NCBI RefSeq assembly: GCF_903652925.1
Contig: NZ_CAHLAR010000004.1
Location: 1-64,000, forward strand
Reading direction: 5' to 3'
DNA from: Achromobacter anxifer
Lineage (GTDB): Bacteria > Pseudomonadota > Gammaproteobacteria > Burkholderiales > Burkholderiaceae_B
DNA length: 64,000 bases
The position numbers were made by a program, and so were the translations under genes. Positions 52,452 through 60,810 of the stretch are shown one piece after another. The notes under the pieces were generated by a model. The model made no database searches and was not told where the DNA came from. It worked only from the letters and a program-made list of their open reading frames with translations. Numbering within the stretch: the stretch's first letter is position 1; each line of letters begins with the position of its first letter.

Positions 52452-53534
52452 GTGATACGGCCACACGACGTCCGGCACGCCGGTCCGCGCACCCGCAACT
52501 TGCCTGAAACGCCCGCCCGGCGGCCCTTGCTGCGGCCGATGTCGCTCCCGATGTTGCGTCCAGTGCTGCGTCACATTGCGGCCTGCGTGGCGGCAGTGGC
52601 CGCCCTGGCTGCCAGCCCTGCGGCCAGCGCGGAAACCTGGCCGGCGCGGCCGGTGACCCTGCTGGTCAATGGCGGCCCCGGCAGCCTGCCGGACCTGTTC
52701 GCGCGGCCCTTGGCCGAACGCCTGCACCGCTCCCTCGGCCAGCCCGTGGTGGTCGAAAACAAGCCCGGCGCCGGCGGCATGCTGGCGATGCAGCAGCTCA
52801 AGTCCGCGCCGGCGGACGGCCATACCCTGGCCCTGGTCACCAACGCTCACCTGGTGTGGAACCCCTACATCTTCCCGGCCCTGACCTACGATCCGGCGCG
52901 CGACCTGCAGCCCGTGAGCCCGCTGGCGGTCATTCCCATGGCACTGACCGTCAACGACAAATTGGAGGCCAAGTCCCTGGACCAGCTTCTGGTGCTGGCG
53001 CGCCAGAAGCCAGGCCGCCTGAATTACGCGTCCTCGGGCAACGGCAGCCCGCCGCACGTGCTGTTCGAGATGCTGCGCGAACAGGCCGGCGTCGACATCC
53101 TGCACGTTCCGTTCAAGACCGGCACCGGCGCTTTGAACTCGGTGCTGGCGGGCGATACCGAAATCTATTTTGCCGGCACCGCCCTGGTCGAGCCCATGGT
53201 CAAGGAAGGCCGTTTGCGCGTGCTGGCGATGAGCGAGACCGTGCCGGATGCTGCCTTTGGCAAGGCGCCGACGCTGGCCGCCAGCAACTTCAACGGCTTT
53301 GAAGGCGCGGTGTGGCTCGGTGTGGCCGCGCGCGCCGGCACGCCCGACGCGATCGTGCAGCGGCTCAATGAAGAAATCGGCCGCGCGCAGCAGGACGGCG
53401 CGCTCAAACAGATGTACGCCACCCATGGCACCTTGCCGTACCATCTGGCGGCGGCGGCCTTCGCCCAGCGCGTCGCGGCGGAGCGGGACACTTCCGGTCC
53501 CGTGCTGCGCAAGCTGGGCATCAAGCCCGATTGA
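52452..53534 (+). CDS. Bug/TctC-family periplasmic binding protein
   Basis: 360 residues from a GTG start with AGGAGA nine bases upstream. The signal peptide core lies at about residues 40-60 (ACVAAVAALAASPAASA), preceded by a long Arg/Pro-rich n-region; internal ATGs at 52539 and 52551 would give a standard signal peptide. The mature part has VTLLVNGGPGSLPDLFARPL, VVVENKPGAGGMLAMQ and HVPFKTGTGALNSVLAGD, typical of the family. It is followed by an M20D amidohydrolase, so it probably binds that enzyme's substrate or product. Confidence 0.92.
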   Translation: MIRPHDVRHAGPRTRNLPETPARRPLLRPMSLPMLRPVLRHIAACVAAVAALAASPAASAETWPARPVTLLVNGGPGSLPDLFARPLAERLHRSLGQPVVVENKPGAGGMLAMQQLKSAPADGHTLALVTNAHLVWNPYIFPALTYDPARDLQPVSPLAVIPMALTVNDKLEAKSLDQLLVLARQKPGRLNYASSGNGSPPHVLFEMLREQAGVDILHVPFKTGTGALNSVLAGDTEIYFAGTALVEPMVKEGRLRVLAMSETVPDAAFGKAPTLAASNFNGFEGAVWLGVAARAGTPDAIVQRLNEEIGRAQQDGALKQMYATHGTLPYHLAAAAFAQRVAAERDTSGPVLRKLGIKPD

Positions 53535-53560
53535 ATTCCTTTCTTCCAACCCTAGTATCC

Positions 53561-53582
53561 CGGGCTCCGCTGGCGGAGCCCG
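53561..53582 (+). other. Stem-loop between the Bug and M20D genes
   Basis: CGGGCTCC (53561-53568) pairs with GGAGCCCG (53575-53582) over a six-base loop. There is no T-run, so it is not a standard terminator. The only GGAG near the M20D start is inside the 3' arm. Confidence 0.55.
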
Positions 53583-53591
53583 CAGCCGCTT

Positions 53592-54782
53592 ATGAACCTG
53601 ATCGAAGAGATTGTTGAAAACTCCCCGTCCATCCGCGACATCCGCAGGGACATCCATGCGCATCCGGAACTGGCGTTCGAAGAGAACCGCACCTCGGATC
53701 TGGTGGCCCAGCTGCTGGAAAGCTGGGGCATCCCGGTGCACCGCGGCTTCGGCAAGACCGGCCTGGTGGGCGTGATCCGCAACGGCGACTCCGGGCGCAC
53801 GCTGGGCCTGCGCGCCGACATGGACGCGCTGCCCATGCACGAAGTGAACCAGTTCAGCCACGCCAGCAAGCACCCCGGCGTGATGCACGCCTGCGGCCAC
53901 GACGGCCATACCGCCATGTTGCTGGGCGCGGCCCAGCACCTGGCGCGCCATCGCAACTTCGACGGCACCGTGTACCTGATCTTCCAGCCCGCCGAAGAGC
54001 GCGGCGGCGGCGCGCGCGAAATGATGCGCGACGGCCTGTTCCAGAAATTCCCCATGGAAGCGGTGTTCGGCATGCACAACATGCCCGGCATTCCGGTGGG
54101 GTGCTTCGCCTCGTCCGCCGGGCCGGTACTGGCGTCCAACAGCGAATTCCACGTCACCGTGCGCGGCAAGGGCGGCCACGCGGCCATGCCGCACCTGTCC
54201 ATCGATCCCATCCCCGCGGCGGCCCAGATGATCGAGGCCTTCCAGACCATCATCAGCCGCAACAAGAAGCCGCTGGAGACGGCGGTCATCTCGGTGACCA
54301 CGGTGCAGGCGGGCGGCGTGGTCAACGTCATCCCCGACACCTGCGAACTGCGTGGCACCGTGCGCGCCTACACCCGCGAGACCCTGGACCTGATCGAGCG
54401 CCGCATGGGCGAGATCGCCCAGCACGTGGCCGGCATGTTCGGCGCGCAATGCGAATTCGTCTTCACGCGGCACTATCCCTCGACCATCAACCACGAGGCC
54501 GAGACCAACTTCATGCGCACCGCGCTGACCCAGGTGGTGGGCCAGGAGCGCGTGCTGGTGCAGGCGCCCATCATGGCGGCCGAGGACTTTTCCTTCATGC
54601 TGGAAGAGGTGCCCGGCAGCTATTGCTTCATCGGCAACGGTGAGGGCGATCACCGCGAACCTGGCCATGGGGAAGGGCCTTGCCTGGTCCACAACACCAG
54701 CTACGACTTCAACGATGCGCTGCTGCCTATAGGCGCCAGCGCGTTCGTGAAGCTGGCTGAGAACTGGATGCCGCGTAAGTAA
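53592..54782 (+). CDS. M20D-family amidohydrolase (hippurate/N-acyl-amino-acid hydrolase-like)
   Basis: 396 residues. Metal-site motifs are HACGHDGHTAMLLGAA (about 100-115), FQPAEERGGGA (catalytic Glu) and FGMHNMPGIPVG. DIHAHPELAFEE is the N-terminal family signature. It cleaves an N-acyl amino acid or a similar amide in the cytoplasm. It follows the Bug gene by 57 bp in the same direction, forming an uptake-plus-hydrolysis unit. Confidence 0.93.
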   Translation: MNLIEEIVENSPSIRDIRRDIHAHPELAFEENRTSDLVAQLLESWGIPVHRGFGKTGLVGVIRNGDSGRTLGLRADMDALPMHEVNQFSHASKHPGVMHACGHDGHTAMLLGAAQHLARHRNFDGTVYLIFQPAEERGGGAREMMRDGLFQKFPMEAVFGMHNMPGIPVGCFASSAGPVLASNSEFHVTVRGKGGHAAMPHLSIDPIPAAAQMIEAFQTIISRNKKPLETAVISVTTVQAGGVVNVIPDTCELRGTVRAYTRETLDLIERRMGEIAQHVAGMFGAQCEFVFTRHYPSTINHEAETNFMRTALTQVVGQERVLVQAPIMAAEDFSFMLEEVPGSYCFIGNGEGDHREPGHGEGPCLVHNTSYDFNDALLPIGASAFVKLAENWMPRK

Positions 54783-54829
54783 GGGGAGCGGGGTAGGCGG
54801 GGTAGGGAGTGCCTGCCTGCCGCCTGTAG

Positions 54830-54958
54830 GCGCTGCGTTTCATTGAAGCGCGCCTATTGCCTTGCAGGTGCCGCGTTTCGGTGCAGCGTGCCTGCCGTGT
54901 TTCAGTACAGAGCGCCCGCCGCCGTGCAAGCGCCGCGCTTCAGTGCTGCGCGCCCGCC
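54830..54958. repeat. Degenerate 62-bp tandem repeat
   Basis: Four similar blocks with a TTTC or CTTC core followed by AGTG/GTGC and GCGCCC-type sequence are spaced 38, 24 and 38 bp apart (cores at about 54838, 54876, 54900 and 54938). Blocks 1-2 and 3-4 form a 62-bp tandem pair. It lies between the M20D gene and the end of the DHA2 gene, reaching its last codons. Confidence 0.45.
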
Positions 54959-56379
54959 TGCACCGGCACGTCATGGTTGCGCGTGCGCACCAGCACCGCG
55001 CTCAGGACTGCCGCCGCCGTCGCGATCACGGCGCCCGCCAGGAAAGTCAGCTGATAGCCGCCATTCAAGGCCAGGGTCGGCGCCGCGCCTGCAGCAGCCA
55101 GACCCGCGCTGCGGGCTGCGGCCAGGCTGGCCAGCACCGCCAGGCCCAGCGCGCCGCCCATCATGAACGCCGTGTTGACCACACCAGAGGCCAGGCCGGA
55201 CTGGCTGGGCTCCACATCGCTCATCGCGGCCAGCAGCATGGGATTGAAAGCCACGCCCGCGCCCAGGCCCAGCAGCAGCATGGCAGGCAGGACGTCCACG
55301 GCGAAGCTGCCGTCCGCCGGCGCGCGCGCGAACAGCGCCAGCCCCAGCGCGGCGATGAACAGGCCGATGGCCAGCGGCCCGCGGATACCGAAGCGCATCA
55401 CCAGCTTGGCCGACAGGCCCAGCGAGAACGCCGCCATGATGAGGTTTGCCGGCAGGAAGGCCAGGCCCACTTCCATCGGGCTGTAGCCCAGCACCAGCTG
55501 CATGTACAGCGCCGACACGAAGAACCACGCGAACATGGCCGCGGCCCACAGCACGCCGACGATGTTGGCGGTGGCCACGTTGCGCAGGCGGAACAGGCCC
55601 AGCGGCATCAGCGGGGAGTCGACGCGCGCTTCGATGGTCAGGAACAGAATCATCAGCACGGCCGCCGCGCCCAGCAGGGTCAGCGATTGCGCCGAAGTCC
55701 AGCCGGCCTCGTTGCCGTTGACCACCGCATACACGGCCAGCATCAGCGAGGCCGTGACGCTGAGCGCGCCTGCCACGTCCAGCCGGGCGCCGGCGGCGGC
55801 GGGCGGCGCGGGCGGAATCAGCCGCAGGCACAGCGCATAGACCACTACCCCAATGGGCAGGTTGACCAGGAAGATCCAATGCCACGACAGCGCGCTGGTG
55901 AGCAGCCCGCCCAACAGCACGCCGATGCTGCCGCCGCCCGCACAGACGAAGCCATACACGCCCATGGCGCGCGCCCGTTCGCCGGTTTCGGTGAACAGAT
56001 TCATGATGAGCGACAGCGACACCGCCGACACCACCGCGCCGCCCAGGCCCTGCGCCGCGCGTGCGGCGATCAGCAGGGTCTGGCCCTGGGCCAGGCCGCA
56101 AGCCAGCGAAGCCACCGTGAAGACCACCAGGCCCGCCAGGAACATGCGGCGGTGGCCGAACAGGTCGCCCAGCCTGCCGCCCAGCAGCAGGAAACCGCCG
56201 AAGGTCAGCATGTAGGCATTGACCACCCAGACCAGCGAGGTTTCCGTGAAATGCAGGTCTTCGCGGATGGACGGCAGGGCGACGTTCACGATCGTGGTGT
56301 CCAGCACGATCATCAGCACGCCCAGGCAAAGCACCATCAGCGCCCACCAGCGTTGCTTGCCGTGTATTCCATGCGTCAT
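54940..56379 (-). CDS. DHA2-family MFS exporter (EmrB/QacA type)
   Basis: 479 residues with 14 predicted membrane helices. Motifs are VLDTTIVNVALPSIREDL in TM1, LGGRLGDLFGHRRMFLAG (motif A) and a GGSIGVLLGGLL motif C in TM5, which marks antiporters. It exports drugs or toxic metabolites using the proton gradient. It is followed by no partner; the PhnB-like gene precedes it 54 bp upstream on the same strand. Confidence 0.93.
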   Translation of the reverse strand: MTHGIHGKQRWWALMVLCLGVLMIVLDTTIVNVALPSIREDLHFTETSLVWVVNAYMLTFGGFLLLGGRLGDLFGHRRMFLAGLVVFTVASLACGLAQGQTLLIAARAAQGLGGAVVSAVSLSLIMNLFTETGERARAMGVYGFVCAGGGSIGVLLGGLLTSALSWHWIFLVNLPIGVVVYALCLRLIPPAPPAAAGARLDVAGALSVTASLMLAVYAVVNGNEAGWTSAQSLTLLGAAAVLMILFLTIEARVDSPLMPLGLFRLRNVATANIVGVLWAAAMFAWFFVSALYMQLVLGYSPMEVGLAFLPANLIMAAFSLGLSAKLVMRFGIRGPLAIGLFIAALGLALFARAPADGSFAVDVLPAMLLLGLGAGVAFNPMLLAAMSDVEPSQSGLASGVVNTAFMMGGALGLAVLASLAAARSAGLAAAGAAPTLALNGGYQLTFLAGAVIATAAAVLSAVLVRTRNHDVPVQAGAQH

Positions 56380-56433
56380 CGAGTGTTGCTCCGTGGATGG
56401 CGGCAGTCGGGTGCGCCGCCTTGTTCTTGGTTC

Positions 56434-56862
56434 TTAGTGCGAAACGCGCCCGCCGCTGACCATCCAGCGCGTGCCATAGCGGTCTATCAATGCGCCGTAG
56501 GCCTCGGCCCAGAAAGTCTTCTGCAAGGGCATGGTGATGCTGCCGCCTTCGGCCAGCAGATCGAACACGCGCTGCGCGTCCGAGACCGTGGGGTAGGCCA
56601 GGGACAGCGCCACGCCCTGCTTGCCGGGATAGGGATGCCCGGCGGTCGCGTCGCTGCCCATCAGGGTCTGCTCGTCCAGGCCCAGGCGGGCGTGCATGAT
56701 ACGGCCGGCGTCTTCGTCTGACAAGGTCGGCATGGCGGCGTCGGGCGGCGCGTCCGCGTAGCGGATCATGGCCTCCATCCGCCCGCCCAGCACGCGCTCG
56801 TAGAAGTGCATGGCCTCGGCGCAATTGCCGTCAAAGCTGAGGTAGGCGGATAGTTGGGGCAT
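56434..56862 (-). CDS. PhnB-like VOC protein
   Basis: 142 residues with the 3-demethylubiquinone-9 methyltransferase-like/PhnB pattern: SAYLSFDGNCAEAMHFYERV and a C-terminal FWAEAYGALIDRYGTRWMVS. The function of the family is not known. It is transcribed with, and upstream of, the DHA2 exporter. Confidence 0.9.
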   Translation of the reverse strand: MPQLSAYLSFDGNCAEAMHFYERVLGGRMEAMIRYADAPPDAAMPTLSDEDAGRIMHARLGLDEQTLMGSDATAGHPYPGKQGVALSLAYPTVSDAQRVFDLLAEGGSITMPLQKTFWAEAYGALIDRYGTRWMVSGGRVSH

Positions 56863-56955
56863 GATGTCTCCAGAGTGGCGAGCGGACGGTGCCAGGAGGG
56901 CGCCGCCGCTCTATGATGGAAGCCCGACCCCACACGTCAATGAAGGAGCCCGGCC

Positions 56956-57300
56956 ATGCTGAAAGGAAGCTGCCATTGCGGACAGATCGCGTTTGAAGTC
57001 GAAGGCGAACCGTCCCAGGTCCTGGAATGCAATTGCTCGCACTGCAGCCGCAAAGGCTATCTGCTGTGGTTCGTGCCCCGCGCCAGCGTGCGCCTTGTCA
57101 CGCCCGCCAGCGGCATGTCGACCTACCGGTTCAACAAGCACGTGATCTCACATCACTTCTGCGCCAATTGCGGCTGCGCGCCGTTCGGTTTCGGCGTGGG
57201 CCCCAAGGGCGAGGAGACGGCGGCGGTGAACGTGCGCTGCCTGGAAAACGTGGATCTGAACGCCTGGCCCCGCATCCCGTACGACGGCCGCAGCGTCTGA
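56956..57300 (+). CDS. GFA/CENP-V-family zinc protein
   Basis: 114 residues. The Zn-binding Cys are C6 and C8 (CHCG), C25, C27 and C30 (CNCSHC), C69 and C72 (CANC), with C74 next to them. These define the GFA (glutathione-dependent formaldehyde-activating) fold. Most members are probably not formaldehyde-specific. AAGGAG lies nine bases before the ATG. Confidence 0.93.
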   Translation: MLKGSCHCGQIAFEVEGEPSQVLECNCSHCSRKGYLLWFVPRASVRLVTPASGMSTYRFNKHVISHHFCANCGCAPFGFGVGPKGEETAAVNVRCLENVDLNAWPRIPYDGRSV

Positions 57301-57405
57301 GCGTCGCGGACCGCGCTACATCATAGGGCAAGGCCGCGCCGCGCGATATGGCGAGTGCGTGACATGTCTTTTCATCGATTTGAACTAGTTTCAGGGAAGC
57401 GCCGC

Positions 57406-57813
57406 ATGAGCACCGTAAAACTGCTGTCCGACGAGGAAGTCCGCCAGAACCCGCAAGCCTGGGCCGTGTTCGAAGACATCCGCGCCACGCGCAAGTCGGA
57501 CTTCGTCAACAACTTCTGGCGCGCCCTGGCCAACGATCCGCCGCAGCTGGAGCGGGTCTGGGGCCAGCTCAAGCAAGTCATGATGGCCGACGGCGAACTC
57601 TCGCCGCTGGTGCGCGAGATGATCTACATCGCCGTGTCCACCGCCAACGGCTGCACCTACTGCATCCATTCCCACACCGCCGCCGCCCGCGCCAAGGGCA
57701 TGACCGACGGCCAGCATGCCGAACTGCTGGGCGTGATCGGCATGGCCGCTCAGACCAACGCCATGGTCACCGCCATGCAGGTGCCCGTCGACGAGGCATT
57801 CATCGTGAAATAG
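57406..57813 (+). CDS. AhpD-like/carboxymuconolactone decarboxylase-family protein
   Basis: 135 residues, helical, with the redox motif C83-x-x-C86 and H90 in GCTYCIHSH. It is typical of AhpD-type peroxidase-linked reductases rather than true decarboxylases. The ATG at 57406 has GGGAAG upstream; the frame extends to 57355. It is followed 9 bp later by the Lon-N gene. Confidence 0.92.
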   Translation: MSTVKLLSDEEVRQNPQAWAVFEDIRATRKSDFVNNFWRALANDPPQLERVWGQLKQVMMADGELSPLVREMIYIAVSTANGCTYCIHSHTAAARAKGMTDGQHAELLGVIGMAAQTNAMVTAMQVPVDEAFIVK

Positions 57814-57822
57814 GAGGCCGCC

Positions 57823-58434
57823 ATGTCTCTGATCCCGCTGTTTCCGCTATCCAACGCGCTGTTCCCCGCAGGCGTGCTGCACCTGCGCATCTTCGAGGTG
57901 CGCTACCTGGACATGATCCGCCGCTGCATCGCGGACGGCAGCGAATTCGGCGTGGTCGGCCTGTTGTCGGGCCAGGAGGTCCGCACACCCGAAGGCACAG
58001 AGACGCTGGCCCCCGTCGGCACCATGGCGCGCATCGCGGACTGGGACGCGCCCATGCCGGCCCTGCTGGAACTGCGCTGCATCGGCACCAGCCGCTTCCG
58101 GCTGCTTTCCAGCGAGGTGGCAAAATACGGCCTTTGGATGGGCCAGGCCGAGCCCATCCCCGACGACCCGCCCGCGCCCGTGCCGGCCGCCATGCAGGCC
58201 AGCGCCGACGCGCTGGGACGCCTGGTGGCCCAATGGCAGCAAGACGGCGTGTCCCCCGAAAGAATGCCCCTGGGCCCGCCGTTCCGGCTCGACGACAGCG
58301 GCTGGGTCGCCGACCGCTGGTGCGAACTGCTGCCCCTGCCGCCCGACGACAAAGCTGCTTTGCTCGCCATGACCGACCCGGTGGCGCGGTTGGCGGCAAT
58401 TCAGGACGTGCTGCGGGGGCAGGGGCTGGCTTAA
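57823..58434 (+). CDS. Lon N-terminal (LON substrate-binding) domain protein
   Basis: 203 residues. It consists of a stand-alone LON domain: LIPLFPLSNALFPAGVLHLR, then FEVRYLDMIRRCIADGSEFG and FGVVGLLSGQEV. There is no ATPase or protease domain. Free LON-domain proteins may bind substrates or regulate Lon. AGGAGG lies six bases before the ATG, and the short gap to the AhpD-like gene suggests an operon. Confidence 0.9.
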   Translation: MSLIPLFPLSNALFPAGVLHLRIFEVRYLDMIRRCIADGSEFGVVGLLSGQEVRTPEGTETLAPVGTMARIADWDAPMPALLELRCIGTSRFRLLSSEVAKYGLWMGQAEPIPDDPPAPVPAAMQASADALGRLVAQWQQDGVSPERMPLGPPFRLDDSGWVADRWCELLPLPPDDKAALLAMTDPVARLAAIQDVLRGQGLA

Positions 58435-58503
58435 GGCAGATGTCAGAGGCCGTGTATTGCTTGTATTGAGCGCAGGGCCCGGGCGTAACCGTATTTGGAC
58501 ACC

Positions 58504-59343
58504 ATGGAAATCAGGATAGACGAGGGCCTGCGCGCCTACATAGACCCCTTGACCGACGACGAGCGCGAAGCGCTGGAACGCAGCCTGCTCGCCGAAGGCT
58601 GCCGCGACGCCCTGGTGCTATGGGGCGACCTGCTGGTCGACGGCCACAACCGCCATGCCCTGTGCATGAAGCACGGCATCCCCTTCGAGACCCGCCAGAA
58701 CACCTCATTCAAATCCATCGAGGACGTGCACCTCTGGATGATCGAAAACCACCTGGGCCGGCGCAGCGTGTCGGATTTCCAGCGCGGGGTGCTGGCGCTG
58801 CGCAAAAAGGAAATCCTGCAGGCGCGCACCGCCGCCACGCCTGCGCCCGACGATCCGCCTTGGGACGAAGACTCCGGCGAACCGCCGCCGCTGCCCGCCG
58901 CAGTCGTGTCGCAGGCGTTGAGCCGGCAGGCGTTGGCTCGGGCTGCGCGTATCAGCAGCAATACCTTGGGGCAGATCGAGAAGATACAGAAGGCGGCAGC
59001 GCCGGAATTGGTGCGGGCGGTCAAGGATGGGGCTATCTCCATCAATGCCGCGGCGGCGGTGGCGACGTTGCCGCCTGAGCGTCAGGCTGCGGCCGTGGCC
59101 GGCGGTCGGAAGGAATTGCAGCAGGCGGCTCGTGAGGTCCGCCAGGCCAAGGCGCCGCCGCCTCGGGAGGCTGTGCCGGATATTCCTATTGAGAATATTG
59201 CTGATTTGCCGGCGGAGGTGGCACGGTTACGGGAGTTGCTGACTCGGCTGACGGATGAAAGGGATCAGTTGAAGAAGAAGGTGATGCATTTGACGGTGGC
59301 GCTGGCGGAGGCTAGGAATGCGGCGGGGGGAGGGGATGATTAA
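58504..59343 (+). CDS. Stand-alone ParB/Spo0J-like protein
   Basis: 279 residues. The N-terminal ParB-type nuclease/CTPase-like domain (about 15-100) has LLVDGHNRHALCMKHGI, equivalent to the GxRR box of ParB. A central HTH-like region (about 140-200) contains LARAARISSNTLGQIEKIQK. A C-terminal coiled coil (about 235-270) includes RLRELLTRLTDERDQLKKK. No ParA gene is nearby. The last third of the gene uses more T/G-ending codons than its neighbours, and the low-GC segment starts right after it. Confidence 0.8.
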   Translation: MEIRIDEGLRAYIDPLTDDEREALERSLLAEGCRDALVLWGDLLVDGHNRHALCMKHGIPFETRQNTSFKSIEDVHLWMIENHLGRRSVSDFQRGVLALRKKEILQARTAATPAPDDPPWDEDSGEPPPLPAAVVSQALSRQALARAARISSNTLGQIEKIQKAAAPELVRAVKDGAISINAAAAVATLPPERQAAAVAGGRKELQQAAREVRQAKAPPPREAVPDIPIENIADLPAEVARLRELLTRLTDERDQLKKKVMHLTVALAEARNAAGGGDD

Positions 59344-59466
59344 GGGCCGGGTTGGAGAAAGGCTGAACGGCTTGCCAAGCGTGGGCTTTGCTTTGCTCAG
59401 TCTAAAGCCAGCTTCCGTCGTTGCCGTGATTAGCCGCGCCTGCCGCTAAGCCGGTTCGGGACACGC

Positions 59467-59691
59467 ATGGATCACTTCTTCCTGGAGTTCGTCATTGGAC
59501 TGCTGCGCAATGCAAATCCACTCCTGCTGTTAAGACGCCAGAATAGGCATGAGTTTTTGGAAAAATGGAGGCAAGCAAGCATTCCCGAAAGGCTTGCCTA
59601 TTCGGTCCTAACGCTGGTCGTACTTACGCTATACGGTCTAGGGGGCTCACTCGTCGTGATAATTCTCATGGCGGCGAACAAAGCTAGCTGA
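59467..59691 (+). CDS. Small membrane protein, unknown
   Basis: 74 residues with a hydrophobic N-terminal stretch (about 1-20), a basic middle (RRQNRHEFLEKWR) and one clear C-terminal membrane helix (about 45-68). Codon use is AT-richer than upstream. It overlaps the end of the minus-strand gene by 8 bp. I do not recognise it, and translation is plausible but unproved. Confidence 0.5.
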   Translation: MDHFFLEFVIGLLRNANPLLLLRRQNRHEFLEKWRQASIPERLAYSVLTLVVLTLYGLGGSLVVIILMAANKAS

Positions 59692-60367
59692 GCGTTGTGC
59701 TGGAATCGGCTTCTGCGACCGCATTAGCGAATTGAGTGGTCGCCTCCAGGCGCATGAGTATTGGTGTGACATACCAGTTACTACCGCCGTCTGAGCCGGC
59801 GTGAGTGTCGGTAAACGTATCGAGGAATCCCGTCCGTAAGAGGGCGTTAGTCAGTCCTCCCAACTCCCTCTCGGCATATATGCGCGAAAGATCCGCGTGT
59901 ACTTCGATCCAGAGGCTAGAGTTCGCGATTTCCGGTGAAGATTTCTCACGCTGCTGCTTAGCGCGAATGAATGAGGCGAGTACGACCAGTTCATCGTGGC
60001 GCAAGGACTCAATGACTTGGGCCAAGTAGAGAAACTCGTCGGCCGGGATGGCTCGTGTGCCGTCACCATGGATGACGAGACGAGCAAGAATACGCAGATT
60101 GGTGTGTGCTGCACCGATAAGAGCAGCTTGGTGAAAACGTGCGGTGCGGACGATCAGGCTGTCTTGATCCTTGAGCAGTTCATCACACTTATCCGCATGT
60201 TTTAGTTCTCTGATGAGAATTTCGCTTGCCTTTTCTGTTCGGCTAGCAAGGTAGCGTGATACCACCTCTTTGAAGGCTGTGGCAGCAGCGGCTCCAGTGG
60301 GGCACGTGATTGAGAGGCAAGCGACAAGAACATTGCTGACTCTTTCAAAATTCTCGCTCGCAGACAT
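59684..60367 (-). CDS. Helical protein of unknown function
   Basis: 227 residues, mostly predicted helix, without signal peptide or clear domain. Segments such as KEVVSRYLASRTEKASEILI, DEFLYLAQVIESLRHDELV and ELGGLTNALLRTGF suggest a cytoplasmic helical bundle. ATG 60367 has GGAG seven bases upstream; an in-frame TTG at 60391 is less likely. It lies in the low-GC segment. I have a vague impression of similar proteins near mobile elements, but cannot name a family. Confidence 0.7.
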   Translation of the reverse strand: MSASENFERVSNVLVACLSITCPTGAAAATAFKEVVSRYLASRTEKASEILIRELKHADKCDELLKDQDSLIVRTARFHQAALIGAAHTNLRILARLVIHGDGTRAIPADEFLYLAQVIESLRHDELVVLASFIRAKQQREKSSPEIANSSLWIEVHADLSRIYAERELGGLTNALLRTGFLDTFTDTHAGSDGGSNWYVTPILMRLEATTQFANAVAEADSSTTLS

Positions 60368-60506
60368 CCAAGTACTCCATTTTTTGGGCAACGTGTCGTC
60401 GCCGCGCTATTGAGGGAAGAAGCGTCAATGTGCGATTTCGCCGTTTAGATGCTGCAAAATAGTAGCCTGGCACCTATCTTGTGTCAGACGTCATTGTGAG
60501 ACGCTT

Positions 60507-60764
60507 ATGAACCTGCATGTGATCTACTCCGGGAGTAACATGATGCTCTTGTCGAGGCGAGAGTACGTGTCGTGGCAGCAAATTCAAGACGAAATTGCTG
60601 GCTACATTACCTCCGTGGGGCCTTGGCCTGTCGACGAGATCATTGAGTTCCTGCGCGATGAATATCCAGATCTTTCGCCTGATGCCGCTGAGCAGGTGAA
60701 CTCATTCCTATCGGGCGATGATCAGGTAGTTGCTCTTCAGTTCATCCCTGCACGCGGCGCATGA
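60507..60764 (+). CDS. Small protein of unknown function
   Basis: 85 residues, acidic, with a helix-strand pattern (YVSWQQIQDEIAGYITSVGP and DEIIEFLRDEYPDLSPDAAE). It is in the low-GC segment and isolated from its neighbours by about 140 bp upstream. There is no recognised domain, but codon use and length make a real gene likely. Confidence 0.55.
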   Translation: MNLHVIYSGSNMMLLSRREYVSWQQIQDEIAGYITSVGPWPVDEIIEFLRDEYPDLSPDAAEQVNSFLSGDDQVVALQFIPARGA

Positions 60765-60810
60765 GTTAGGACAGTAAAGATTGCGGTGGTCAGACTGCGC
60801 CTACCCTGAA

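Noticed and set aside
52335-54692. 785-codon minus-strand frame opposite the Bug and M20D genes
   Set aside because: No domain and biased composition; both opposite genes have complete family motifs.
58440-59470. tRNA or attachment site at the left end of the low-GC segment
   Set aside because: I found no cloverleaf-like sequence and no direct repeat matching the right end.
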